Assembly: GCF_007829435.1 (NCBI RefSeq)
Contig: NZ_VLJN01000006.1
Span: forward strand, 60,191-99,753
Origin: Cupriavidus gilardii J11
GTDB lineage: Bacteria > Pseudomonadota > Gammaproteobacteria > Burkholderiales > Burkholderiaceae
Direction of reading: 5' to 3'
Length of the DNA stretch: 39,563 bases
Part shown: piece after piece, positions 31,845 through 39,563 of the stretch
Numbering within the stretch: the first letter of the stretch is position 1
Layout of the letters: each line of letters opens with the position of its first letter
Program-made: the position numbers and the translations under genes
The notes under the pieces: generated by a model
What the model saw: the letters and a program-made list of their open reading frames with translations, nothing else
Told to the model about the DNA's origin: nothing
Databases searched by the model: none

Positions 31845-32873
31845 TTGGCCTCCTCCTGGTACGAAGCGACCCCTGATGCGGCCAACATCCCGCCACAGGT
31901 GGCAGAGCGGGCGCTGGAGTGGCTGCTGGAATTGCAGGGCGACACGGCGTCGCCCGAGACGGTAGAGGCCTGGAGGCGCTGGCGGGCCGAACATCCCGAC
32001 CATGAGCGCGCCTGGCAGCGCATCGAGTCGGTCAAGGGCCGGCTGGAGCCGCTGGCTTCGCCGGAGACTGCCGACATCGCCCGCGCCGCGCTGGCGTCGC
32101 CGGTTGCCAGGCCGCGGCGTCGGGCCATCAAGACGCTCGCGGTGCTTGTCTTCGCCGGCGGCGCCGCGTGGAGCGCCAATCCGTATTCGCCATGGCGGCA
32201 GTGGTCCGCCGACTATCGCACTGCCGTGGGCGAGCGTCGCGCGTTGACATTGTCGGACGGCACGCGCCTGTGGTTGAACACGGACAGCGCGGTGGACATC
32301 CGCTTCGATGCCGACCAACGGCGCGTGAAACTGGTGGCCGGCGAGATCCTGGTCGAGACCGCGAAGGATCCAAACGCCGTGCCACGCCCCTTCCTGGTGG
32401 AAACCAACGACGGTACCGCCCATGCGCGAGGTACGCGTTACGCGGTGCGCCAGCGGGACGGCGATACCGAGGTCAGCGTGTTCGACGGCGCGGTGGAGAT
32501 TCGTCCGCGCAGAGGCGCAGGCGAGCCGCTTCTGCTGCGCGCCGGCTATCGCGCCAGCTATACCAGCCAGGCGGTGACCGCGCCTGTGCGCCTGGAAAGC
32601 TCCGGCGCCAGCTGGGCCGAGGGCTTTATCGTCGCCCGCAGCATGCGGCTGGATGACTTCATCGCGGAGCTGGGCCGATACAGCGAGGATTCGCTGTCGT
32701 GCGATCCGCGGTTGGCGGCCATCCGGTTGTCGGGTTCCTTCCCGCTCGACGATGTCGGCAAGGTGCTGGACGCGCTGGAAACGACGCTGGACGTGCGGAC
32801 CGAGACGACCACGCGCCTGTGGGGCAAGCGCGAGACGCGCATCGTTCCGAAGCGAGGAGAGGCGTCGCTGTAG
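31845..32873 (+). CDS. FecR family sigma-factor regulator
   Basis: A 342-residue inner-membrane regulator of the upstream sigma factor. A cytoplasmic N-terminal anti-sigma part (IPPQVAERALEWLLELQGD) is followed by a transmembrane helix near residues 87-105 (AIKTLAVLVFAGGAAWSA), the periplasmic FecR domain (ERRALTLSDGTRLWLNTDSAVD, then KLVAGEILVETAKD) and a C-terminal STN-like receptor-facing part. No ATG exists before the conserved region in frame. TTG 31845 is used, since the frame is closed by the sigma stop at 31836. GGGATG before it gives a moderate ribosome site. Confidence 0.9.
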   Translation: MASSWYEATPDAANIPPQVAERALEWLLELQGDTASPETVEAWRRWRAEHPDHERAWQRIESVKGRLEPLASPETADIARAALASPVARPRRRAIKTLAVLVFAGGAAWSANPYSPWRQWSADYRTAVGERRALTLSDGTRLWLNTDSAVDIRFDADQRRVKLVAGEILVETAKDPNAVPRPFLVETNDGTAHARGTRYAVRQRDGDTEVSVFDGAVEIRPRRGAGEPLLLRAGYRASYTSQAVTAPVRLESSGASWAEGFIVARSMRLDDFIAELGRYSEDSLSCDPRLAAIRLSGSFPLDDVGKVLDALETTLDVRTETTTRLWGKRETRIVPKRGEASL

Positions 32874-32983
32874 CGGGCCGTCACAGGACCGCGCAAAAAA
32901 AATCTGCCCGAAGCTGATCCGTTTTGATTTTTCGCGGGTCATGGAAGGTGAGCGTTCATTCCTTCCATAAGACAGGTCAGATC

Positions 32984-35431
32984 ATGGGTCACGTCCCGGC
33001 GCCGAAGCGCCAGCCACATTCGATATTCCAACGAACCCTGCTGGCGCGCGTGGCGCGCCACATCGCATGCGGCGCCATTGCCGCCGCGCCTTTCGCCGCG
33101 TTGCCGGTCGTCGCGCATGCGCAGGCGCCGTCCCAGGCCGCCAGCCGGTCCTACGACATTCCGGCCGGTACGCTGGAAGACGCGCTGAGCCGCTTCGGGC
33201 GCGACGCCGGCATCATGCTGTCGTTCAAGCCGGAGGTGACCGCCGGTCGACGCAGCGGCGGCCTGAAGGGCAGCTACACGGCCCGCGGCGGCCTGGATGC
33301 GCTGCTGGCCAATACCGGCCTGACGGCGGTGCAGCAGTCCAACGGCACCTACGTGGTCAATGCCGCGCCCGCACCGGCCCCGGCAGACGGCGTGGCGACG
33401 TTGCCAACCGCGACGGTCACGGCTTCCAATGACAGCCGGCTGCCGGAGGCCTATGCCGGTGGCCAGGTCGCGCGCGGCGGAGGCCTCGGCATTCTTGGTA
33501 CGGCCGACGCGATGGACGTACCGTTCAGCACCACCAACTACACTGCCGAAATGCTGGAAAACACCCAGGCCCGTTCGCTGGGCGACGTGGTGGTCAGCGA
33601 GGCGTCGGTCCGCACGCTGACTTCCACCGGCGGTTTCGGCGAGGAGTTCCAGATCCGCGGTTTCTCCGTGTCGAGCGGCGATGTCGGGCTGAACGGCCTG
33701 TACGGACTCGCCTCGGCCAGCCGGATGCCGGCCGCGATCATGGAGCGCGTCGAGGTGCTGAAGGGCCCCGGCACGCTGATGTATGGCATCGGCCCGAACG
33801 GCAGCATTGGCGGCGCCATCAATGTGGTGACCAAGCGCGCCGGCGATGAGCCGCTGAACCGGATCACCACGAGCTACGAAAGCAAGTCGGTGCTCGGCGT
33901 GCACGCGGATGTCGGCCGCCGCTTCGGCGAGAACAAGGAGTGGGGAGTCCGCGTCAACGGCGTGTACCGCAATGGCGATACCACCATCGACAACGGCAAG
34001 CAGGAACAGACCACCGGCGCGCTGGCGCTCGACTATCGCGGCCGCAAGCTGCGCTGGTCGCTCGATACCTACTCGCAGCACGAGGGCATCGATGAATTCC
34101 GGCCGCAGATCGGCTTCCAGTCGTCGGTACGGTCGATCCCGTCCGCGCCCTCGGGCCATCGCAACTTTTATCCCGGTACGCAGCTGAACCTGCACGACAC
34201 CGCCGTGATGACGCGGCTCGAATACGACTTCCTGCCCAACCTGACGGTGTGGGGCGCCGCGGGCTATCGCGACGGATCGTCGTATCAGAGCTTCCCGTCA
34301 GGCCCGGTCGATGCGCTGGGCAATTTCACGGTGAGGAACGCGTGGTACGACGCGTACAGCAAGACCCGGACGGCCGAGGTGGGCGGCCGGTTCAGCTTCT
34401 CCACCGGAAGCGTCGGCCATACCATCACGGCGACCGCGACGCGGCTGAACCAGGAACAGGGCAATTTCTACGCGACGTCGGCGACCACGGCGCCGTCCAA
34501 CATCTATCATCCCGCGCCGCTGCCGCAGATGACCACGGCCCGCGGCGACGCGACGCGCGCATCGGAAACCGAACTGACCAGCTTCGCGCTGACCGACACG
34601 CTGTCGTTCGCCAACGACCGCGTGTTGATCACCGGTGGCCTGCGCCATCAACGCGTGGCGCTGGACAACTACAACACCAGCACCGGGGCGCTGACCTCGA
34701 ACTACGACGAGAGCGCGGTATCGCCGCTGGCGGGCATCGTGATCAAGCCGGTCTCCAACGTGTCGCTGTACGGCAACTTCACCGCGGGCCTGACGCGAGG
34801 CGGCGTGGCGCCGGCCGGGACCGCGAACGCGGGCGAAGTGTTCGCGCCGTACAAGTCCAAGCAATACGAAGCGGGCGTCAAGGTGGACTGGAGCCGCCGT
34901 GTGACCACCACCGTGTCGGTGTTCCAGATCGAGCGGCCGAGCGCGTTTACCGACCCCGCCACCAACCTTTACAGCTTCGACGGCGAGCAGCGTAACCGTG
35001 GCCTGGAGCTGTCCGCGTATGGCGAGCCGATCGACGGCCTTCGGCTGATGGCCAGCGCCACGTTCTATGACCCGGAGCTGACGCGAACGGCGGGCGGCGT
35101 GAACGATGGCAATACGGCCAACGGCGTGCCCAAGCGCAGCTTCAACGTGGGGGTCGACTGGGATACCCCGTGGGTCGATGGCCTGAGCCTGAACGGCCGC
35201 ATGATCAACAGCTCCTCGGTCTACTTCAATCCGACCAACACGCTCAGCGTCCCCGGCTATACCCGGTTCGATGTCGGCGCCCGCTATCGCACCAAGGTCA
35301 TGGGTAAGTCCGTGGTGCTGCGCGCCAACGTGCTGAACGTGTTCAACCGCGACTACTGGCTGCTAAGCGGCACCTATGTCACGGTGGCGGCCCCGCGCAC
35401 GCTGCTGCTGTCCGCTCAATTCGACTTCTGA
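32984..35431 (+). CDS. TonB-dependent siderophore receptor with STN signalling domain
   Basis: An 815-residue outer-membrane receptor for a ferric siderophore. The signal peptide is long and ends near VVAHAQA (residue 46). The periplasmic STN domain follows at about 53-125 (YDIPAGTLEDALSRFGRDAG), which contacts FecR. The plug is at about 170-280 (GFGEEFQIRGFSVSSGDVG, VEVLKGPGTLMYG, INVVTKRAGDEPL), and the rest is a 22-strand barrel ending in the terminal Phe motif LLLSAQFDF. ATG 32984 lies six bases after CAGGT; an upstream TTG at 32924 is in frame. The ligand cannot be inferred; no siderophore synthesis genes are here, so it may be a xenosiderophore. Confidence 0.94.
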   Translation: MGHVPAPKRQPHSIFQRTLLARVARHIACGAIAAAPFAALPVVAHAQAPSQAASRSYDIPAGTLEDALSRFGRDAGIMLSFKPEVTAGRRSGGLKGSYTARGGLDALLANTGLTAVQQSNGTYVVNAAPAPAPADGVATLPTATVTASNDSRLPEAYAGGQVARGGGLGILGTADAMDVPFSTTNYTAEMLENTQARSLGDVVVSEASVRTLTSTGGFGEEFQIRGFSVSSGDVGLNGLYGLASASRMPAAIMERVEVLKGPGTLMYGIGPNGSIGGAINVVTKRAGDEPLNRITTSYESKSVLGVHADVGRRFGENKEWGVRVNGVYRNGDTTIDNGKQEQTTGALALDYRGRKLRWSLDTYSQHEGIDEFRPQIGFQSSVRSIPSAPSGHRNFYPGTQLNLHDTAVMTRLEYDFLPNLTVWGAAGYRDGSSYQSFPSGPVDALGNFTVRNAWYDAYSKTRTAEVGGRFSFSTGSVGHTITATATRLNQEQGNFYATSATTAPSNIYHPAPLPQMTTARGDATRASETELTSFALTDTLSFANDRVLITGGLRHQRVALDNYNTSTGALTSNYDESAVSPLAGIVIKPVSNVSLYGNFTAGLTRGGVAPAGTANAGEVFAPYKSKQYEAGVKVDWSRRVTTTVSVFQIERPSAFTDPATNLYSFDGEQRNRGLELSAYGEPIDGLRLMASATFYDPELTRTAGGVNDGNTANGVPKRSFNVGVDWDTPWVDGLSLNGRMINSSSVYFNPTNTLSVPGYTRFDVGARYRTKVMGKSVVLRANVLNVFNRDYWLLSGTYVTVAAPRTLLLSAQFDF

Positions 35432-35441
35432 GGTCCATACC

Positions 35442-36176
35442 ATGACTGGCAAAACCTTCGCATTGGCCTTCGCCCTGTCGGTACTTGGCGGCGCGGCACA
35501 GGCGCATCAGATCTGGATCGAACCATCGTCTGGCCAGGAGGCCCGCATTCGCTTCGGCGAGTTCGGCGAGAACCTGCGCGAAACGTCGCCCGGCGCGCTG
35601 GACACACTCGGCGTCGCCAGCGCCACGCTGGTCACCGGCAATGGCGAGAAGACCGCCGAGGCCAGCAAGACGAGGGACGGCTTCGTGCTGCCGTTCAAGG
35701 TCGCGCCGGGCGAGTCGGTGGTCGCAGAGGCCGCGCGCTATCCGCTCTACAAGTTCAAGCGGGACGGTAAGGAACTGACGGGCTGGTACCTGCCGGCGGC
35801 CCGCCTGGTGACCGACTTCACGCCGCAGGCGCCGAAGCTGGCGCTGGACCTGGTGCCGGCCGGCAAGCCCGGTGAGTTCCAGCTGTTCTATCGCGGCAAG
35901 CCATTGCCGAAGACCAAGGTCTCGCTGGTCACGCAGTCGGGCTGGAGCAAGGAGAAGCAGACCGATGAGCAGGGCAAGGTTGTGTTCGACATGCCGTGGA
36001 AGGGGCTGTATGTCGCCGAGGCGAGCCACAAGGAAACCAAGGGCGGCGAGCGTCCGGGTGCCGCCGGGCCGGAACGCTATGACGGCATCGACTACGTGAC
36101 CACGGCGGCCTACGTGAAGGCCGACGGCGCCGAACCCATTCCGGCAATTGCGGCTCCGGTCGCCGGCGGCAAGTAA
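35442..36176 (+). CDS. DUF4198 periplasmic protein
   Basis: A 244-residue secreted protein whose signal peptide ends at AAQA-HQIW. The mature HQIWIEP start is typical of DUF4198 (CbiK-like) proteins, which are linked to metal uptake and have an N-terminal His exposed after cleavage. The barrel-like domain includes AAEARYPLYKF-like and GWYLPAARLVTDFTP segments, and a later Ig-like part contains FQLFYRGKPLPKTKVSLVTQ. AGGT lies eight bases before the ATG. Placed between receptor and membrane proteins, it may capture iron or siderophore in the periplasm. The metal is not known. Confidence 0.85.
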   Translation: MTGKTFALAFALSVLGGAAQAHQIWIEPSSGQEARIRFGEFGENLRETSPGALDTLGVASATLVTGNGEKTAEASKTRDGFVLPFKVAPGESVVAEAARYPLYKFKRDGKELTGWYLPAARLVTDFTPQAPKLALDLVPAGKPGEFQLFYRGKPLPKTKVSLVTQSGWSKEKQTDEQGKVVFDMPWKGLYVAEASHKETKGGERPGAAGPERYDGIDYVTTAAYVKADGAEPIPAIAAPVAGGK

Positions 36177-36188
36177 GAGTCAAGGCGC

Positions 36189-36476
36189 GTGGATCGCATT
36201 CACCGGCTCGGCGCGCTGATGTCGCGCATCGTCGCCGCCATTGCCGGCGGCTATGCGCTGGCCGCGCTCGTCAGCGTCGCGGCGCTTGCCCTTCCGATCA
36301 GCAGGCCGCAGGCCGTGCTGACCGGCATGCTGGCGAGCTTTGCCGTCTATGCAGGCGCCGTGGTGTGGGTGTTCGCGGTGCGCAGCGCCGCCCGCGCCTG
36401 GACCGGCCTGCTGGTTGCGGCTGCGCCGCTGTTGTTGGCCGCCTGGTACGCGGGCGCTTTGGGAAGTTCGTCATGA
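36189..36476 (+). CDS. DUF3649 small membrane protein
   Basis: A 95-residue protein with three hydrophobic helices (about 13-36, 44-64, 71-90), matching DUF3649 proteins that accompany PepSY membrane proteins in iron-uptake operons. The start is GTG 36189, 12 bases after the preceding gene. Its stop TGA overlaps the next ATG (ATGA), indicating coupled translation. Confidence 0.8.
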   Translation: MDRIHRLGALMSRIVAAIAGGYALAALVSVAALALPISRPQAVLTGMLASFAVYAGAVVWVFAVRSAARAWTGLLVAAAPLLLAAWYAGALGSSS

Positions 36477-38131
36477 GAAGCGCCAACACCAGCGCCAACA
36501 CCAGCGCCACCACCATCGGCCTCCCCGCGGCGAAGCCCCGCGGCATCCGGCAGAGCATGTCCGACCTGCACACGTGGGCGGGACTGCTCGCCGGGTGGCT
36601 GCTCTATGCGATGTTCCTCACCGGAACGGTCAGCTATTTCAAGGACGAGCTATCGCAGTGGATGCGCCCGGAACTGGCGCATCAGCTCGCGGTGCCGGAT
36701 CCCGCGGTCGTGGCACAACGCATCACCGACACGCTTGCCGTCGAGGCGGCCGGCAGCCCGCAATGGAGCATGCAGCTGCCGACCGATCGCATCAATGTGG
36801 TCAGCGCGTTCTGGCGCACGCCGGGCGCCGCCGGGGAGCGGCAATCCTTCAGGCAGGCCGCCTTCGACCCGGTCACGGGACAGGAAGTGGCATCGCGCGA
36901 GACCCACGGTGGCGAGTTCTTCTATCGCTTCCACTTCCAGTTCCACTACATGCCGGTGCTGTGGGGCCGGTGGATCGCCGGCGTTTGCGCGATGTTCATG
37001 CTGGTGGCCATCGTCAGCGGCGTCATCACCCACAAGAAGATCTTCGTCGACTTTTTTACCTTTCGTTGGGGTAAGGGGCAGCGCTCCTGGCTCGATGCGC
37101 ACAATGCGCTGTCGGTGTTCGGCCTGCCTTTCCACCTGATGATCACCTATACCGGGCTGGTCACGCTGATGGCGATGTATATGCCCTGGGGCGAGCAGGC
37201 GGCATTCAGGACCCAGGCAGAACGGCAACAGATGCGCGCCGAACTGAGCGCCTTCCTGCCGCCGGGCAAGGCCACCGGCGACAGGGTCCCGCTTGCGCCG
37301 ATCGACGCCATGGTGGGGCAGGCGCAGGCCCGTTGGGGCGAACACAATGTCAGCCGCGTCACCATCACGCAGCCCGGCGACGCCGCCGCCCGCGTCGTGG
37401 TCACGCGCGGCGAGGCGTCGCGCGTGTCGATGAGTCCGCAGTACATGCTGTTCGAAGGCACCAGCGGCAAGCTGCTCGAGGTCAGGGACAGCGTGGGACC
37501 GGCCGCGGAGACGCGGGGCGTCATGTATGCGCTGCATCTGGGACGTTTCAGCGATCTGCAATTGCGCTGGCTGTATTTCATCGTGAGCCTGGCCGGCACG
37601 GCGATGGTCGGTACCGGGCTTGTGATGTGGACCGTGAAGCGGCGCCAGAAGCTGGGGCAGCCCGGGCAGCGCCACGTCGGTTTCTATCTGGTGGAGCGGC
37701 TCAATATCGCCGCGATCGCCGGATTGTCCGTGGCGATGACCACGATGTTGTGGGCGAACCGCCTGCTGCCGTCCGGCATGGAACGGCGAGGCGACTGGGA
37801 AGTCCATCTGTTCTTCATCGCATGGGCGCTCACGCTGGCGTATGCGGTCGCGCGGCCGGCGAAGGAGGCGTGGATCGGACTGTTGTGGCTGGCCGCGAGC
37901 ATGCTGGCACTGCTGCCCGCGCTGAACGCCGTGACCACCGATCGGCCCCTATGGCGCAGCGTGAGCGACGGCGACTGGGTCTTCGTTGGCTTCGATCTGA
38001 TGATGTGGGCGTTGGCCGGGGTGCATGCCGTCCTCGCGCTGCGCAGCGCGCGCCATCGCCCGCGGGCCACGCCGGCCCGCAAGGCACCTTCCGCCATGAC
38101 GGCCCCCACGCTGCACGAGGATCGTCCATGA
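36473..38131 (+). CDS. PepSY-associated transmembrane protein, iron-uptake type
   Basis: A 552-residue inner-membrane protein of the PepSY_TM family. Members often sit beside siderophore receptors and are proposed to reduce ferric siderophores or handle electrons. MSDLHTWAGLLAGWLLYAMF gives the first helix with a conserved His. Another helix precedes HNALSVFGLPFHLMITYTG, followed by a periplasmic loop and ALHLGRFSDLQLRWLYFIVS. Several conserved His (LHTW, HKKI, HNAL, PFHL, LHLG) may bind haem. It overlaps both neighbours by ATGA. The N-terminal repeat SANTSANTSATT is low complexity. Confidence 0.9.
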   Translation: MRSANTSANTSATTIGLPAAKPRGIRQSMSDLHTWAGLLAGWLLYAMFLTGTVSYFKDELSQWMRPELAHQLAVPDPAVVAQRITDTLAVEAAGSPQWSMQLPTDRINVVSAFWRTPGAAGERQSFRQAAFDPVTGQEVASRETHGGEFFYRFHFQFHYMPVLWGRWIAGVCAMFMLVAIVSGVITHKKIFVDFFTFRWGKGQRSWLDAHNALSVFGLPFHLMITYTGLVTLMAMYMPWGEQAAFRTQAERQQMRAELSAFLPPGKATGDRVPLAPIDAMVGQAQARWGEHNVSRVTITQPGDAAARVVVTRGEASRVSMSPQYMLFEGTSGKLLEVRDSVGPAAETRGVMYALHLGRFSDLQLRWLYFIVSLAGTAMVGTGLVMWTVKRRQKLGQPGQRHVGFYLVERLNIAAIAGLSVAMTTMLWANRLLPSGMERRGDWEVHLFFIAWALTLAYAVARPAKEAWIGLLWLAASMLALLPALNAVTTDRPLWRSVSDGDWVFVGFDLMMWALAGVHAVLALRSARHRPRATPARKAPSAMTAPTLHEDRP

Positions 38132-38412
38132 CCCAGCTGCTGACGCTGTCGATCTGCATCGTCGCCTTCGGCGCGCTGGCGCTTGCCACCGGGCGCCAAC
38201 AGGAAGCCCTGTTCGGCCGGCTGTTGCGTACCCCAACCACGTGGGCGCTGAGAACGGCGGGTTGGGGCGCGCTTGCCCTGGCACTATGGCTGGTGGTCGC
38301 CCGGCTCGGATGGGGGCTCGGGCTCGTCTATTTCAGCGGGCAGACCAGCGTTGCGGCGGGTTTGGTCTATCTGGCGCTGATCGTTCGTGGGCGGCGCCGG
38401 GCGGCGCGCTAG
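38128..38412 (+). CDS. DUF3325 small membrane protein
   Basis: A 94-residue protein with three hydrophobic helices (about 3-20, 40-60 and 68-87) of the DUF3325 type that ends PepSY/DUF3649 iron operons. ATG 38128 overlaps the PepSY stop codon. No terminator is recognised after it; the 239-base gap to arfB holds no other gene I can support. Confidence 0.82.
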   Translation: MTQLLTLSICIVAFGALALATGRQQEALFGRLLRTPTTWALRTAGWGALALALWLVVARLGWGLGLVYFSGQTSVAAGLVYLALIVRGRRRAAR

Positions 38413-38651
38413 GTTGCGGCGCTGGGCGGACCCAACGGCATGGAGCCACGATCCCCCAGGTGTCATGCGTCGCATTTTAGGTATCAGCCCACCACCGACC
38501 GCGATTGAGCAGCCCCTGTGCCCTGTCCTATTGGCACGGTCGCGATTGCCGCCTGGAAGGAGACGCTGCGACGCTGAACCAGCCCGCGCTGGGGTACGAT
38601 CCGGATCACAGCTATCCGGAAACCTTTTCCCGCCTTGCGGGCCCTAGCAGC

Positions 38652-39068
38652 ATGGACCCCAGCCACATCACACCGTCCACGGTCGCGCCGCACGAATACG
38701 TCATCACCGCCATCCGCGCGCAGGGCGCGGGCGGGCAGAACGTCAACAAGGTGTCGAACGCGGTGCATCTGCGCTTCGATATCCGGGCGTCGTCGCTTCC
38801 CGAAGACCACAAGGAGCGCCTGCTTGGCCTGCACGATCACCGCATCACCCGCGACGGCGTGATCGTGATCAAGGCGCAGCAGCATCGCAGCCTCGAACTG
38901 AATCGCGAAGAGGCGGTGCGTCGCCTGCAGGAGCTGGTCGATAGCGTGGCCGAGGCGCCGCGCGAGCGGCGGCCGACGCGGCCGACCTACGCGTCCCGGC
39001 TGCGGCGGCTCCAAGGCAAGAGCCAGCGCAGCCAGATCAAGGCGTTGCGGCGCTCGCTCCCGGAATAG
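38652..39068 (+). CDS. arfB: Peptidyl-tRNA hydrolase ArfB (alternative ribosome rescue)
   Basis: A 138-residue factor that frees stalled ribosomes by hydrolysing peptidyl-tRNA. The release-factor GGQ motif is in [21 protein letters not shown] near residues 24-26 of the GGQ. The basic C-terminal tail ([21 protein letters not shown]) is the part that inserts in the empty mRNA channel. The length matches ArfB/YaeJ (about 140). ATG 38652 follows CCTAGCAGC without a strong ribosome site; an upstream in-frame extension to 38505 does not resemble the family. Confidence 0.95.
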   Translation: MDPSHITPSTVAPHEYVITAIRAQGAGGQNVNKVSNAVHLRFDIRASSLPEDHKERLLGLHDHRITRDGVIVIKAQQHRSLELNREEAVRRLQELVDSVAEAPRERRPTRPTYASRLRRLQGKSQRSQIKALRRSLPE

Positions 39069-39175
39069 CGGCGCTCGTAGTGCCGTGCCCGCGTGGCAGA
39101 AATTGACGGATCGTTGTCCGACAGACAGCCATCGCCGTCCTTAAGCTGGCCGCCATCGTCCTGCAAGGAGGCCCG

Positions 39176-39563
39176 ATGGACCAGTCCCTCTCCGCGCCGG
39201 CTGCCCGGCGCTCCCCGCTTTACCATGCGCGCGTGCTGGCGGTCTGCCAGGCGCTCTATACCGCCGCGATATCGGTGGACCTGACGCTGACCGGCCTGGT
39301 GGGCTACACACTGGCGCCCGACAAGGCGCTGGCGACATTGCCGTTCGCGCTGATTACCGTGGCGGCCGCGCTTACCGCGGTGCCCGTGCCTTTCCTGATC
39401 GAGCGCCTTGGGCGACGCCTGGCCTTTTGCCTGGGCGGGCTGGCCTGTGCCGGGGGCGGCATGGTGTCCGTGCTGGCGATCGCCCGGCACGATTTCGTGC
39501 TGTTCTGCGTGGGCACCGCATTGGTCGGGGTGTTCCAGGCCTTCTCGCGCTTCTACCGGCTGG
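39176..39563 (+). CDS. MFS transporter, N-terminal part (cut by window end)
   Basis: The frame is open from ATG 39176 (AAGGAGG five bases upstream) to the last base, giving 129 residues. Four hydrophobic helices are visible (VLAVCQALYTAAISVDLTLT, LPFALITVAAALTAVPVPFL, LAFCLGGLACAGGGMVSVLA, VLFCVGTALVGVFQAFSRF), and between helices 2 and 3 is LIERLGRRLAF, a form of the MFS loop motif. The substrate is unknown; the rest lies beyond the window. Confidence 0.85.
   Translation, partial: MDQSLSAPAARRSPLYHARVLAVCQALYTAAISVDLTLTGLVGYTLAPDKALATLPFALITVAAALTAVPVPFLIERLGRRLAFCLGGLACAGGGMVSVLAIARHDFVLFCVGTALVGVFQAFSRFYRL

Overview
The window is a high-GC chromosome segment. Its gene content (long PutA, Liv-type binding protein, gcvTHP behind a tandem glycine riboswitch with sdaA, FecI/FecR iron operon with PepSY/DUF3325 partners) points to a beta-proteobacterium of the Burkholderiaceae, probably near Cupriavidus or Ralstonia. 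The genus is inferred from gene content and codon use, not from a search.

Layout. 1-3.3 kb: the 3' end of putA and a branched-chain amino acid/amide ABC binding protein closed by a terminator. 3.5-5.3 kb: a TPR-repeat gene broken by a one-base frameshift. 5.5-7.8 kb: a cation/proton antiporter overlapping a YbdK-type carboxylate-amine ligase. 7.9-9.3 kb, minus strand: an Rpn (recombination-promoting nuclease) gene with an internal Shine-Dalgarno and ATG that would give a separate C-terminal protein, plus a second free-standing gene for a paralogous C-terminal protein just downstream. 9.4-12.9 kb, minus: hemN with an FNR/Anr-type box, then an OmpR-type regulator and histidine kinase. 13-15.1 kb, minus: a Rep/UvrD helicase. 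15.2-22.3 kb, plus: tandem glycine riboswitch with a terminator platform, gcvT, gcvH, gcvP, a DUF421 membrane protein and sdaA. Together these would convert glycine through serine to pyruvate. 22.4-23.3 kb, minus: a membrane-anchored dihaem cytochrome c.

23.6-29.1 kb: a 5.4-kb integrative element sits in the 3' end of tRNA-Arg(CCG), bounded by 48-bp direct repeats. It carries a tyrosine integrase next to the intact tRNA, a serine recombinase, an AlpA-like excisionase at the far end, and small cargo genes: a HAD-fold protein, an AbrB-type protein, an FtsH/M41-like protein that lacks the metal-binding residues, and unknowns. Joining its ends recreates an attP that is a large imperfect palindrome flanked by 11-bp-phased repeats. 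No conjugation, replication or capsid genes are visible.

29.3-31.1 kb: an SDR oxidoreductase divergent from an AraC-family regulator. 31.2-38.4 kb: an iron-uptake operon behind a perfect 7-1-7 Fur-like palindrome: FecI sigma, FecR, STN-containing TonB-dependent receptor, DUF4198, DUF3649, PepSY membrane protein and DUF3325, with several 4-base overlaps. 38.6 kb to the end: arfB ribosome rescue factor and the start of an MFS transporter cut by the window edge.

The parts most worth a second look are the Rpn locus (nested gene, tetrapeptide repeats and an extra stand-alone C-terminal paralogue) and the compact tRNA-Arg element with its palindromic attP and uncharacterised cargo.
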